The position numbers were made by a program, and so were the translations under genes. Below are positions 16,232-25,647 of a stretch of 64,000 nucleotides of DNA, one piece after another. Source of the stretch: an uncultured Acidimicrobiaceae bacterium (GTDB taxonomy: Bacteria; Actinomycetota; Acidimicrobiia; Acidimicrobiales; SZUA-35); NCBI GenBank assembly GCA_947259095.1, contig CAMYLA010000003.1, positions 1 to 64,000 on the forward strand, given 5' to 3'. The notes under the pieces were generated by a model that searched no databases, was not told where the DNA came from, and saw only the letters and a program-made list of their open reading frames with translations. Each line of letters starts with the position of its first letter. Positions within the stretch are counted from its first letter, which is position 1.

Positions 16232-17488
16232 TCATGAGGCGGGCCGCCGTCTGGCCATGGCCGCAACCGGGAGCTCCAGGGGCTGGTCGGCGGGCCACGG
16301 CGTGACGGGGACGCCGTGGCTGATCAGTTGCCGCCGCCGCCGCTGGCGGATGACCTCCCACAGCCTGATGGCAAGCTCGGTGGCTTCGTCTGGGTCCTCC
16401 ACGAAATGATCGTCCGCCGTGACCTCCAACACCGCAACCTCGAGACCGTGGGTCCGCAGCTCGATCGGCAACAGGGCCATGTCGGGATCGGTCAGGCCGG
16501 TCAGAACCACCACCATCGTGCCGGCGTCGAGCTCGTGGATCGGCAGCTGCTCCAAGCGGGGCGCCCGCAGGCCCTGCTCGACCTGTGACTCCAGCAGCGA
16601 ATCGAAGAGCCTGGCCTTCTGCAGCCGCCCCTGCCTGGGCCGGTGCCAGCGGATGTGGCGACCCACATCGAGGAGTCCGACCCTGTCGTGGGCGTCGAGG
16701 TTGCTCTCGGCCAGGCTCATCGCGGCCCGGACCGCCCGCTGGACCAGCCGGTTGCCCTCGGGGCCGAGGTCTCGGAAGGTGTCGAGCAGGAAGACCAGGT
16801 CGCCGGACTGGTCGGGGTGGCGGACGGTGACCCACCGTTCGCCACGCCGGGCCGAGACCCGCCAGTTGACCGAGCGCATCGTGTCCCCGGTTCGGAACGG
16901 CCGGACTTCGGCGAAGTCGGAACCCTCGCCGTGGCGTCGGGACCGGTGGTCCCCGACCCTGGCCCTGAGGCGGTGGGGGACGACCACCGATCGCCGGTTC
17001 CCGTCCCGGGGGTGGACCCGGATCGCCAGACGGGGATGGTGGACCCGGGCTCGGACAAAGAGGCCGAAAGGGCCTCTTGCCACCGTCTCGACCCGGCCCG
17101 GCCTGGCCACGCCCCACCGGGTGAGCTCAACCGGAAACCGCACCACCGCCTTCCGGCCGGCAGGAATCGACACCACTGCGTGTCGGATGCCGCTCACCGG
17201 ATCCAGATCGTTCGGCAGCTCGATGCCGACCTGCAACCACGGCACCCGCGTCGCACTCTGGGCGGTGATCACCAGGTCGACCCGGTCACCCTCGACGGCT
17301 CGAGCGGGACCGTCCAAGGAGACCTGAATGTCCGGGGCTCGGTAGAGCGCGGCGGCCAGCACCGCAACGAACATGGCCGGTGCGGCCACGATCGCCAACA
17401 GCGGCCGGCCGATCACGATCGCCAGCCCCATGCCGGCGACGGCCCCCAACACCAGGATGAGGAAGCGGGGGCTGGTGTGGTGGTTCAC
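16232..17488 (-). CDS. DUF58-domain membrane-associated protein
   Basis: 418 residues: two N-terminal membrane segments (FLILVLGAVAGMGLAIVIG and ALLAIVAAPAMFVAVLAAAL), a beta-rich middle, and the DUF58 signature around RHGEGSDFAEVRPFRTGDTMRSVNWRVSARRGERWVTV. This is followed by a VWA-like fold with DTFRDLGPEG in place of a canonical MIDAS. DUF58 proteins are usual partners of MoxR ATPases. Its GTG overlaps the MoxR stop (GTGA), so the two are coupled. Confidence 0.9.
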   Translation of the reverse strand: MNHHTSPRFLILVLGAVAGMGLAIVIGRPLLAIVAAPAMFVAVLAAALYRAPDIQVSLDGPARAVEGDRVDLVITAQSATRVPWLQVGIELPNDLDPVSGIRHAVVSIPAGRKAVVRFPVELTRWGVARPGRVETVARGPFGLFVRARVHHPRLAIRVHPRDGNRRSVVVPHRLRARVGDHRSRRHGEGSDFAEVRPFRTGDTMRSVNWRVSARRGERWVTVRHPDQSGDLVFLLDTFRDLGPEGNRLVQRAVRAAMSLAESNLDAHDRVGLLDVGRHIRWHRPRQGRLQKARLFDSLLESQVEQGLRAPRLEQLPIHELDAGTMVVVLTGLTDPDMALLPIELRTHGLEVAVLEVTADDHFVEDPDEATELAIRLWEVIRQRRRRQLISHGVPVTPWPADQPLELPVAAMARRRPAS

Positions 17489-18519
17489 CCCGGACGGGCG
17501 TCCGCCGCCGACCCCGTGCCGGCCGCAACTTCGACGTCGCCGTCGGTCAGGGTTGCCGGGGTTGGAACCAACGCCAGACAGTCGGTGATGACGTCCTCCT
17601 CCCGGACACCTCGAACCCAGGCCTCGGTCCGCAGGACGAGGCGGTGGGACAGCACCGCCGGAGCGAGCGACTTGACGTCGTTGGGGGTTGCGAAGCTGCG
17701 GCCCTCCAGTGCCGCTTTGGCCCTGGCGGTGCGGAGCAGGGCCAAGCCGCCTCGGGGGCTGGCTCCGACCTCCAGCGCATCGTGGGATCGGGTCGCCTCC
17801 ACGATCGAGACCACATAGTCGACGACGTCCTCGCTGGCTCGAACCAGTTCGACCGCACGTTGCATCTCGGCGATCTGGTCTGGGGAGATCACGGCCGCCA
17901 GCACCGGCTGGTCGGTGCCTCGCTCGATGCGTCGACGGAGCAGCTCCCGCTCGTCGGCCGGGGTGGGGTAGCCGACGCCGATGCGCAGCAGGAAGCGGTC
18001 GAGCTGAGCTTCGGGGAGCGGATAGGTACCTTCGGTCTCGATCGGATTCTGGGTGGCGAGCAGGAAGAACGGCCGGGGGAGGGGGTGGGACACGCCGTCG
18101 ACGGTGATCTGCCGCTCCTCCATGGCCTCCAGTGCCGCAGCCTGGGTTTTGGATGGACTGCGATTGATCTCGTCGCCGAGCACCAGGTTGGCGAACAGCG
18201 GTCCGGGGGAGAACACAGGACGGTCATCGGCGCCGGGCACGATCGACCCGGTGAGGTCCGAAGGGATCAGATCGGGGGTGAACTGGATCCGGGAGAACGA
18301 CAGCCCCGTCACCGAGGCCAGGGATCGAGCGATCAGTGTCTTGGCGACGCCGGGCACGTCCTCGATCAGCACGTGGCCGTCGGCCAGCAGCCCGATCAGG
18401 ACCATTTCCAGCACCGATCGTTTGCCGACCACCGCCCGCTCGATTTCGCTGATGATGCCGTTCGACAGCGATTCGATGTCGACCGGGCCGTCGCCGGCGG
18501 TGTTGTGGGGTGCGCTCAC
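17485..18519 (-). CDS. MoxR-family AAA+ ATPase
   Basis: 344 residues from the GTG at 18519. It carries the MoxR-type Walker A variant DVPGVAKT, Walker B LVLGDEINRSPSKTQAALLEAMEE-like sequence (here QAAALEAMEERQ), sensor I LATQNPIETEGTYPLPEAQLDRF and the arginine-finger region. MoxR ATPases remodel or activate partner complexes, often inserting metals or cofactors, together with DUF58/VWA proteins. The start is supported by TATCGT eight bases upstream. It is the first gene of a four-gene operon ending at 14480. Confidence 0.93.
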   Translation of the reverse strand: MSAPHNTAGDGPVDIESLSNGIISEIERAVVGKRSVLEMVLIGLLADGHVLIEDVPGVAKTLIARSLASVTGLSFSRIQFTPDLIPSDLTGSIVPGADDRPVFSPGPLFANLVLGDEINRSPSKTQAAALEAMEERQITVDGVSHPLPRPFFLLATQNPIETEGTYPLPEAQLDRFLLRIGVGYPTPADERELLRRRIERGTDQPVLAAVISPDQIAEMQRAVELVRASEDVVDYVVSIVEATRSHDALEVGASPRGGLALLRTARAKAALEGRSFATPNDVKSLAPAVLSHRLVLRTEAWVRGVREEDVITDCLALVPTPATLTDGDVEVAAGTGSAADARPG

Positions 18520-18527
18520 TCGAAGGC

Positions 18528-18533
18528 ACGATA
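18528..18533 (-). promoter_or_regulatory. Leaderless-type -10 for the MoxR operon
   Basis: TATCGT on the minus strand lies eight bases before the GTG at 18519; a second overlapping TACATT is five bases further upstream. Confidence 0.4.
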
Positions 18534-18645
18534 ATGTATCGCCCGGCTTCGGGCACATACGGGCGGCCCGCCTCGCCGACCTGTCCTCCCCACCAATGGT
18601 CGAGCGGTGCGGGCTGGTCGACTACCGCTTCCCTGACTGTTCTCT

Positions 18646-18651
18646 TAGGCT
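18646..18651 (+). promoter_or_regulatory. Leaderless-type -10 TAGGCT
   Basis: TAGGCT ends six bases before the GTG at 18658, consistent with leaderless transcription of the dioxygenase gene. Confidence 0.45.
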
Positions 18652-18657
18652 GGCCCG

Positions 18658-19509
18658 GTGGACCGCGCCCGGATGCAAGACCACTTGGCCCGTATCGAGC
18701 GGGACGGGTACACCGTTGTCGAGGGAGCCATAGGGCCCGAGCTGAACGACATGCTCCGAGACACCGTTCGCCGGCTCTTCGTCGAGCTCGACGTCCAGCC
18801 GAGGGGCAACCGGGCCGAAGGTTTCGCCACCAGGCGTCTCTACAACCTGGTGCCTCGCCACGAGGCGTTCCGGGAGCTGCCGATCCACGACAACGTGCTG
18901 CCGGTGGTGGAGCAACTCCTGGAACCGGAGTGCATCCTGTCCGGCACGACCGCCATGGACATCGGCCCGGGGGAGCGGCTGCAGGGTCTCCACGCCGACG
19001 ACGGGCTGTTCAAGATCGGGCGACCTCACCGGCCGATGATGTCGACCACCATCTGGGCCCTGACCGACTTCACCGCCGAGAACGGGGCCACCAGGATCGT
19101 TCCCGGCTCCCACCGGGAGCCGGGCCACCCCGACCCCGACGACGACTCGATCGCCATCCCGGCCGAAATGTCGGCCGGCAGCGTGCTCATCATGGACTCT
19201 CAGCTGTGGCACTGCGGCGGCCCGAACACCACCGCCGACGATTGGCGGCTCGGTCTCAACGTGCAGTATGTCCGCGGTTTCTTCCGGACCCAGCAGAATC
19301 AGTACCTGTCGATCCCGCCCGAGCAGGTCCGGGAGTACCCGCAGCGGCTGCGGGAGGTCCTCGGCTTCGAGTTGTACCGCGGCATCATGGGCCATGTCGA
19401 TGGTGCCAGCCCGGCTGCGGTGGTCGGTGCCCACTCGGCCAAGGCCACCGCCTACAGCGCCAGCAGCGACACCAACCCGTTCGGCGACGCCGGGGTCGCC
19501 GACACCTGA
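18658..19509 (+). CDS. Phytanoyl-CoA dioxygenase-family (PhyH-like) oxygenase
   Basis: 283 residues of the Fe(II)/2-oxoglutarate-dependent PhyH family. The iron-binding triad is visible as LQGLHADDG (H-x-D) and LIMDSQLWHCGG (distal His), with RLGLNVQYVRGFF supplying the Arg that usually binds 2-oxoglutarate, and NGATRIVPGSH between. Such enzymes hydroxylate or halogen-swap small lipids and natural products in the cytoplasm. The GTG start is supported by TAGGCT. It is divergent from the MoxR operon and is followed by a convergent LLM oxidoreductase, so no shared operon reveals the substrate. Confidence 0.88.
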   Translation: MDRARMQDHLARIERDGYTVVEGAIGPELNDMLRDTVRRLFVELDVQPRGNRAEGFATRRLYNLVPRHEAFRELPIHDNVLPVVEQLLEPECILSGTTAMDIGPGERLQGLHADDGLFKIGRPHRPMMSTTIWALTDFTAENGATRIVPGSHREPGHPDPDDDSIAIPAEMSAGSVLIMDSQLWHCGGPNTTADDWRLGLNVQYVRGFFRTQQNQYLSIPPEQVREYPQRLREVLGFELYRGIMGHVDGASPAAVVGAHSAKATAYSASSDTNPFGDAGVADT

Positions 19510-19533
19510 TCGAGGAAGGTGTCCGGGTGGCCG

Positions 19534-20604
19534 TCAGACGTAGGGCAGGATGTCGCGGCCGACCTGCTCCAGCACTTCGAACCGGGGGTCGAACGGGGGC
19601 AGGATCATGATCTGGTCCAACCCGGCCTCGGCCAGTGCGGCGATCCGTTCGACGAGCTGATCGGCGGTGCCGACCAGACAGGTCGATTCGATCAGGTTCC
19701 TGGTGAGGAACCGTCGCTCCTCCGGCAGGACCCAGCAGTTGTGGCCGGCGTGGACCCGCTGGTGGCGGCGTTCCGGCTCGACCTGTTCCACCACCGCCCG
19801 ATAGTCGTCCCACACCTCGGCCGCCGGGCCGCTTGGCGCTCGACCGTAGTTGCGGAACTGGTCATAGCTGTAGTGAAGCGAGGCCATGGCGAACGCCCCG
19901 CACAGATCCTTGACCCGTTCGGAGTCGGTGGCCTCCCCGGGTTCGAGGATCACCATGGTGGTGAGGCTGCATGTCAGATAGCTGCTGCGGTCGATGGTCG
20001 AGCCGGCCTCGTGGGCCCCTCGCTCGATGGCGGTCCAGACCCTGTCCATGAACGAGGGATCCGGCGGGATGGACAACACCGCTCCGTCACCGTGCTTGCC
20101 GGCCAGGCCCAATGATCGAGGTCCGAAGCCGGAGACGTAGAGGGGAATCGGGTCGGCGAAGTTGACGAACCCGTCGTCGGCCATGATGTGGCGGATCGGC
20201 GATGTCGTGCCCCGCCAGTGATGGTTCGCCTCTTGGCCGGCCAGCAGGGGACGCAGCACGTCCAGGTACTGGTCGAACTCGTCGATCCGCATCGGTTTGT
20301 GGCCCATGATCCGCATCGCGGTGTTGCCGGTGCCGATGCCGAGGAAGGTCCGTCCCGGTGCCAGCTGGTTGATGGTTGCGATCGAGGCCGCAGTGACCGG
20401 GGCCGGCCTGGTGGCGGCGACCGCCACCCCGGTCCCGAGCTTGATGGTGGAGGTGCGGGTGGCGGCCAGGGCCAGACAGGCGTAGGGGTCGCTCCAGATC
20501 ATGTGGCTGTCGGCCAGCCAGGCGTGGCTGTAGCCCAGCTCCTCGGCTCGCACCACATAGTCGATGTCGTCGATCTTGGAGGCAACACAGATGCCGATGT
20601 CCAT
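19534..20604 (-). CDS. LLM-class F420-dependent oxidoreductase
   Basis: 356 residues of the luciferase-like TIM barrel. MDIGICVASKIDDIDYVVRAEELGYSHAWLADSHMIWSDPYACLALAATRTSTIKLGTGVA is typical of actinobacterial F420-dependent members related to Fgd and methylene-H4MPT reductase (Mer), with the later NQLAPGRTFLGIGTGNTA cofactor loop. The ATG at 20604 follows AGGAG by nine bases; a TTG three codons upstream is less likely. It is a single gene in its direction, close to an FAD protein operon. Confidence 0.85.
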   Translation of the reverse strand: MDIGICVASKIDDIDYVVRAEELGYSHAWLADSHMIWSDPYACLALAATRTSTIKLGTGVAVAATRPAPVTAASIATINQLAPGRTFLGIGTGNTAMRIMGHKPMRIDEFDQYLDVLRPLLAGQEANHHWRGTTSPIRHIMADDGFVNFADPIPLYVSGFGPRSLGLAGKHGDGAVLSIPPDPSFMDRVWTAIERGAHEAGSTIDRSSYLTCSLTTMVILEPGEATDSERVKDLCGAFAMASLHYSYDQFRNYGRAPSGPAAEVWDDYRAVVEQVEPERRHQRVHAGHNCWVLPEERRFLTRNLIESTCLVGTADQLVERIAALAEAGLDQIMILPPFDPRFEVLEQVGRDILPYV

Positions 20605-20693
20605 CGGTCCCAACTCCTGATTCCGTCTCCGCCGCTGTCGACCAGCAGGCTAGTCCAGCAGCTCTTCGGATCGCAGTCCGGTGGAGCGGTGCC

Positions 20694-21995
20694 TCAGCGC
20701 CGGTCGAGCAGCCGCTCGACCGCTTTTTCACCGCTCAGATAGGACTCGTCGGTCCAGATGTAGGCCCAATCGCCGTAGCGGCCGCAGTAGTCGATCCCGA
20801 TGTCACTCAGATAGCCGTGGACGAGTTCGGTACAGGGGCCGGAGTCGAGGTCGAAGATCACGTTGGCGTACGGGATGTACCGGGCCTCCTCCACCACGTA
20901 GCGGTCATCCTCACGGAGGATGCCCATCTTCAGCAGCTCGGCCCGGACCGGTTCGATCTCGTCGGCCGGCTTGTGATCAAGGGGCTTGTACTTGTCGGAG
21001 TAGTAGACCTCGACCTGGACCGCACCGTGCCCGGGCGGGACCGTCGATTCGCTGAACATATGGGGAAAGCTCATCCGAACCGTCCGGATGTCCTCGTCGT
21101 ACACGTAGCGCCAGTGGCAGGGCGACAGATCGTTGCGGTCGACGCCGAAGTTCACCACCACACACTGGGAGCAGGAGAGGTTGGCTGCTGCGTCACGAAC
21201 GTCGGGTGGAGCCGGCAGCATCTTGATCAGCTCCGGCAGGGGAATCGAGCTGATCAGGTGGTCGTACCGCTCGACCGCCCCGTTGCCGAAGGTCACCGTT
21301 GAGGTGGTGGGGTCGATGGCCACCGCCTCGTGGTCGAGATGGAGTTCGGTGCCGGCGTGGAACTTCCGCAGGTACTCGACGAAGCCGTTCCGCTTCGGAT
21401 AGCGGAAGGTGTCGACGTAGTGCTGCTTGCCGGGCGATGGCGCCAGTGCGCTGCGGATGAGTTCGCCCAGGTCGGGACGGTACAGCCGTGGGCCGAGCCA
21501 CGACGTGTTCATCAGCTTGGGATCGACGGTGTGGTACTTGCGGCCGTAGGCGGCGGGGAAGTTCTCGGCGAAGGTTCGGCCGAAGGCGGCGAGGAGCCAC
21601 TCATGGTAGTTGGGGAAGGTGTCCGGTGTCGGCTGGGTGCTGACCTCGACGAAGTCCTCGATGATGCGGGCCACCAGCTCGGTCGGCAGACCGTGGAGGT
21701 TGGCGATGGCGGGGTGGACCACCCAGTGGCCCTCGTACCAGTTGTCGACATCGGCCCTGAGGATCTCGAACTCCCCGTCGACCGCGTCGGAGAACACCTC
21801 TTGCATCCGCTCCAGACCGGTGAACGAGATGTGGGGACCGTCGTCGAAGAAGAAGCCCTGGTTCTCGAAGGTTGCGGTGTGGCCGCCGGCGAACGGGTTC
21901 TTGTCGAACAGCCTCGGGGTCAGCCCCTCGGCCACCAGGCGGTCGGTTGCACCCCAGGCCGCCATTCCCGAGCCGAGAACTATGGTGCTGGTCAT
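20694..21995 (-). CDS. FAD-dependent amine-oxidase/protoporphyrinogen-oxidase-like protein
   Basis: 433 residues. The N terminus has a Rossmann FAD motif, IVLGSGMAAWGATDRLVAEG, somewhat degenerate from GxGxxG, and then PFAGGHTATFENQGFFFDDGPHISF, the usual GGH/DxGPH segment of the UDP-galactopyranose mutase, protoporphyrinogen-oxidase and phytoene-desaturase-like group. The C terminus, GRYGDWAYIWTDESYLSGEKAVERLL, matches the FAD-ribityl-binding end. Its ATG overlaps the stop of the epimerase gene (ATGA), so they are coupled. A role in sugar or glycan modification is suggested by the neighbour, not by the fold. Confidence 0.8.
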   Translation of the reverse strand: MTSTIVLGSGMAAWGATDRLVAEGLTPRLFDKNPFAGGHTATFENQGFFFDDGPHISFTGLERMQEVFSDAVDGEFEILRADVDNWYEGHWVVHPAIANLHGLPTELVARIIEDFVEVSTQPTPDTFPNYHEWLLAAFGRTFAENFPAAYGRKYHTVDPKLMNTSWLGPRLYRPDLGELIRSALAPSPGKQHYVDTFRYPKRNGFVEYLRKFHAGTELHLDHEAVAIDPTTSTVTFGNGAVERYDHLISSIPLPELIKMLPAPPDVRDAAANLSCSQCVVVNFGVDRNDLSPCHWRYVYDEDIRTVRMSFPHMFSESTVPPGHGAVQVEVYYSDKYKPLDHKPADEIEPVRAELLKMGILREDDRYVVEEARYIPYANVIFDLDSGPCTELVHGYLSDIGIDYCGRYGDWAYIWTDESYLSGEKAVERLLDRR

Positions 21996-23026
21996 TGCTC
22001 ATCCCCTTCGGTCAACCGGGCCGCGCCGAGTCGTTGCGACCACCATGCCGTTGTCTCTTCCAAGCCGCGCCCGAGTTCGATGGTTGGTTTCCAGTCCGTT
22101 GCCGAGGTTATGCGACCGATGTCGGCCACGATCTCCGCTGCGGTGTCGGCGCCATCCGGTCTGGCCCCGAAGTTCAACAGGGTAGCCCGTCCGGTGATGT
22201 CGCCGAGCCGTTCCGCGATGGAGCGGACTTCCACCGCTTCACCGGAGCCGATGTTGAACGGGCCGGTCGCGTCGGACCGCAACAGGGCCCACAGCGCGGC
22301 GGCGACATCCCTGGCGTGGAGGTAGTCCCGGCGCTGCCGTCCTTCGGTGAGATCGATCCGGCGGCCCTCGAGCAGCGCCAGGATGAGCGACGAGACCAGC
22401 CGGTCTGGCTGCTCGTGGGGGCCGTAGCTGAAGAACGGTCTGGCCACGGCCGTCGAAACGACCCAATCCTCGGCCAGGAGATGGTTGGACAGTTCGGCCT
22501 TGGCCCGGCCGTAGGCGGTGTCGGGATCGAGCGGTCGGGTTTCGACCCGGACACCGGTGGCGGCATTCCCGTACTCGATGCAGGATCCGAGGTGGACCAG
22601 CCGTTGCCCCCCCTGCCGGGCGAAGGCCTCGAACAGGTTCTTCGACGTCTCGACCCACCGTTGGTTCTCCGGCGAGCGGTAGCGATCCTCGGTCTCGGGA
22701 CCGAGCCAGGCCAGGTGGCACAGGTGGCTCGGTCGGATCCGGCCGACGAGCGACGAGGTGGCCCGATGGTCGAACAGGTCGCCGCGGTGTTGGATGAGAT
22801 GGGGGCCGTCGTGCGGCCCGGGGTCCGGCCTCGGTCGGTGTTCGGGGGAGCGCTGGATGACGTGGATCTCGGTCGGCGAACCGGTGCGGTCGGGCCCGGT
22901 GGGGCATCCGCCGGTCGTTCGGCTGGAATCGGATCGCTGGGTTGCGGCCGTGGCCGATGGGTCGAGCAGAAGGTCGAGGAGATTCGACCCGAAGAACCCG
23001 CCGGCGCCGGTCAGCAACAGTTTCAA
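21992..23026 (-). CDS. NAD-dependent epimerase/dehydratase (extended SDR)
   Basis: 344 residues. LKLLLTGAGGFFGSNLLDLLL is the GxxGxxG NAD-binding start, LVHLGSCIEYGN holds the catalytic Ser region, and DTAYGRAKAELSNHL the YxxxK pair. VARPFFSYGPHE and RDYLHARDVAAALWALL are standard nucleotide-sugar epimerase/dehydratase segments. The start is a TTG at 23026, where the Rossmann motif begins, with TAGGGT seven bases upstream; this is the least certain part. It reads from ten bases past the VOC stop and is coupled to the downstream FAD protein, suggesting a nucleotide-sugar pathway. Confidence 0.85.
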   Translation of the reverse strand: MKLLLTGAGGFFGSNLLDLLLDPSATAATQRSDSSRTTGGCPTGPDRTGSPTEIHVIQRSPEHRPRPDPGPHDGPHLIQHRGDLFDHRATSSLVGRIRPSHLCHLAWLGPETEDRYRSPENQRWVETSKNLFEAFARQGGQRLVHLGSCIEYGNAATGVRVETRPLDPDTAYGRAKAELSNHLLAEDWVVSTAVARPFFSYGPHEQPDRLVSSLILALLEGRRIDLTEGRQRRDYLHARDVAAALWALLRSDATGPFNIGSGEAVEVRSIAERLGDITGRATLLNFGARPDGADTAAEIVADIGRITSATDWKPTIELGRGLEETTAWWSQRLGAARLTEGDEQ

Positions 23027-23036
23027 GGGCCGTACC

Positions 23037-23855
23037 CTACCCAGGCGGGGCACTCGGCGCCGACGGGTCGGCCCCGTTTCGGCGAAGCAGGAGCCGGGTG
23101 CCAAGGTTGTTTTCCGGTGGCAGCTCGTGACCCTCGGGGCCGGGCACAAGGTCGGCGACGGGGTCGAGGTGATCAACGGAGAGCTCGACCTGGAACAGCC
23201 GTCCCGGCCGGTCGGCCAACCAGTGTCTGGCCCGCCCGTCTTGCGGGGCGAGAAGCTCCAGGGTCCACGGTCCGGACCGCAGCGTCGCCCGGGGGCCGGA
23301 TCCGTCTTCGTGGCGGGCCAGCTCCTCCATGCCGAGGACCTCGGTGAACAGGCGGACCGCACCGTCGAGATCGGCCACCAGGTGGATGATGCGGTCGATC
23401 GTTGTGTTGGAGCCCTGATCGGTCGGAGGCAATGGTGGCGGTTCCTCCCAGCCGGCATCGCCACCGGGTTGGGAGAACTGGATGACGATGCCGTGGCTCT
23501 GCTTCGGATGGAGGAATGCCTCTTTCCATGCCGGGTCGTCGAGGCTCTCGTTCACGATGTCGTAGCCGGCGTTCCTGGCGTCGGCCATGGTGGCCTCGAT
23601 GTCTTTCACCTTGTAGGTGTAGTGGTGGGGGCCGGGGCCGTTCCGGTCGAGGAAGCGGCGAACGAAGTCGCTGCCGGGCCCGGGGTACGGCTCGACGAAT
23701 TCGAGCTTGGTTCCCCCCTTGAACTCCACTTGGCAGAAGTAGAACGGGTCGACCTCGGGGTCGGTGGGGCCGCCAAGCCACCGCCCGCCGAGCTGCTGTC
23801 CGTAGCGCTCCAGGTTGTCCCATGCTCGGCGGCTGGCGAGCGCCAGGTGATCCAT
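23037..23855 (-). CDS. Two-domain VOC/glyoxalase-like protein
   Basis: 272 residues with two VOC modules. The first reads MDHLALASRRAWDNLERYGQQLGGRW and the HHYTYKVKDIEATMADARNAGYDIV half. The second reads IDRIIHLVADLDGAVRLFTEVLGMEELARHEDG. Metal ligands are present in part (MDHLAL, GPHHYTYKV), as in methylmalonyl-CoA epimerase and dioxygenase relatives. The ATG at 23855 is the first codon that gives the normal fold. It lies upstream of and close to the epimerase gene on the same strand. Confidence 0.75.
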   Translation of the reverse strand: MDHLALASRRAWDNLERYGQQLGGRWLGGPTDPEVDPFYFCQVEFKGGTKLEFVEPYPGPGSDFVRRFLDRNGPGPHHYTYKVKDIEATMADARNAGYDIVNESLDDPAWKEAFLHPKQSHGIVIQFSQPGGDAGWEEPPPLPPTDQGSNTTIDRIIHLVADLDGAVRLFTEVLGMEELARHEDGSGPRATLRSGPWTLELLAPQDGRARHWLADRPGRLFQVELSVDHLDPVADLVPGPEGHELPPENNLGTRLLLRRNGADPSAPSAPPG

Positions 23856-23949
23856 GATCGGCCGGTTGGACGGCGAGCCGGTCACGGCCGCCGCTCCGGA
23901 AGTCGGTTTTGATTCGCCATCGCCAAAACCTATCGAGCCGGATCGCCGC

Positions 23950-25077
23950 TCAGCGGACGGTGGCGAAGAACCTCCGAACATCGTCGATGAAGAGGTCCGG
24001 CTGCTCGAACGCCGCAAAATGGCCGCCCCGATCCATGTCGGTCCACCGGGTGACGTTCGGATAGATCGGGGCGCACCACCGGGGCGAGGAGGGGAGGATC
24101 TCCTTGGGGAACGCCGCAACTCCGGTGGGAACGGGCACGGGTTTGGGTCGGAAGCTGCCGAAGCTCTCCCAATAGAGTCGGGCCGATGAGGTGGCGGCGG
24201 CGTTCAACCAGTAGAGCATGATGTTGTCCAGCATCTCGTCCCGGCTCAGGGCGTTCTCCGGATGGCCGTCGCAGTCCGTCCAGGCCCAGAACTTCTCCAG
24301 GATCCAGGCCGCCTGGCCGGCCGGCGAGTCGGTGAGGCCGTAGCCCAGGGTCTGGGGTCGGGTGGCCTGCTGCTTGGAGTAGCCGGAGTCCCAGGTCTGG
24401 TAGTGGTTGATGGCCTCGATGGCCCTGGTCTCGGCGTCGTCGGTGGGGGAGTCGTCGGGGCCCGGCCTGCCGAGCGGCATGTTCACGTGGATTGCCGTGC
24501 AGCCAACACCCTCGATCGCTCCCAGCGCGGTGGTGACCGCTGCACCCCAATCGCCGCCCTGGGCCCCATAGTGGGCGTAGCCGAGATCGGCCATCAGGGC
24601 GGCCCAGGTCTCGGCCACCTTGGCGACGCCCCAACCGGTCGTGGTCGGCTTGCCGGAGAATCCGTAGCCGGGCAAGGAGGGGCAGATCACATCGAAGGCG
24701 TCTACGCCATCTCCACCGTGGCGTCGGGGGTCGGTCAACGGTTCGATGACCTTGTGGAATTCGACAACGGAGCCGGGCCAGCCGTGGGTGATGATCAGGG
24801 GAAAGGCCTCGGGCTCGGGCGACCGGACATGGATGTAGTGGATGTCGAGGCCGTTGACGTCGTGGGTGAATTGGTCGAACCGGTTCAGCGACGCCTCCCG
24901 GGCCCGCCAGTCGTACTCCGAGGCCCAGTACCGGCACACGTCCTGGACGTAGGCCAGGGGCACACCCTGGCTCCAGTCGTCGACCGGTTCCTTGTCCGGC
25001 CAGCGGGTCCCGGCCAGCCTTCGCCGCAGATCGACAAGGGTTTCGTCTGGGACGGCAATGGAAAACGGTTGGACCAT
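23950..25077 (-). CDS. Epoxide hydrolase (alpha/beta hydrolase, EPHX1-like N terminus)
   Basis: 375 residues. The N terminus, FSIAVPDETLVDLRRRLAGTRWPDKEPVDDWSQGVPLAYVQDVCRYW, is the EHN domain that precedes microsomal-type epoxide hydrolases. The hydrolase core shows the oxyanion HGWPGS motif, YGAQGGDWGA with the nucleophile Asp, and near the end GGHFAAFEQPDLF with the catalytic His. The enzyme opens epoxides by a covalent ester intermediate. The ATG at 25077 follows a GGAG. It may belong with the neighbouring catabolic genes, but no shared operon is visible. Confidence 0.92.
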   Translation of the reverse strand: MVQPFSIAVPDETLVDLRRRLAGTRWPDKEPVDDWSQGVPLAYVQDVCRYWASEYDWRAREASLNRFDQFTHDVNGLDIHYIHVRSPEPEAFPLIITHGWPGSVVEFHKVIEPLTDPRRHGGDGVDAFDVICPSLPGYGFSGKPTTTGWGVAKVAETWAALMADLGYAHYGAQGGDWGAAVTTALGAIEGVGCTAIHVNMPLGRPGPDDSPTDDAETRAIEAINHYQTWDSGYSKQQATRPQTLGYGLTDSPAGQAAWILEKFWAWTDCDGHPENALSRDEMLDNIMLYWLNAAATSSARLYWESFGSFRPKPVPVPTGVAAFPKEILPSSPRWCAPIYPNVTRWTDMDRGGHFAAFEQPDLFIDDVRRFFATVR

Positions 25078-25647
25078 GACGGCACTCCAGCAGATGCCAA
25101 GCCAATCCTCAAGTCCCGATCTTCGTCTCCGGGCCCCGCCGAACTGGCGATGCATCGCGGTGCAGACCTGTTGCACCGGTGGTCCAGAGAGGCTGAAGTA
25201 GCCATGCATGTATGCTGCACGTCGTAAGAGCTATATGGAACGGGATGCTTCTGTATCCTACCCGTACAATAGATTTCGAAAAACAACACCGATTTCTTTC
25301 AAATGGCTCCGGAGCGCTCTGCGGTTCTGGTGTAGGGTTTCGTTATTCGCCACACCGTCGTCACCGCCGAATCGAACCGGGCCGCCCTCGGCGCCCCGTT
25401 CGTCGAATCCGACGCTTCCCCCGCCGGGAGAAAGCGCAAACGGCGCCGATCCTCAGGCGGCCTCGGCCGGGGTCTGGCCAGAATCCTGACCGACAATCAG
25501 GCCGGTCCACCACCGTCGGTCCCCGGCACATCGGGGCTCCTGCAACTGGTCGGTGGGGAGGGCGGCACCAACAACGACGGGATTCGACGGTTCGTCATCG
25601 ATGCCGCACTCGCTTCGATCGCCGAGGGGTTCACCCTCGATGGCGTC
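25078..25647. other. Long inter-start region with AT-rich patch and an orphan upstream reading frame
   Basis: The first part (about 25200-25330) is markedly more AT-rich than its surroundings and carries no gene I can support. From 25336 to 25647 the frame of the following gene stays open and reads like protein (GRKRKRRRSSGGLGRGLARI, then IRRFVIDAALASIAEGFTLDGV), but contains no ATG, GTG or TTG start. Confidence 0.5.
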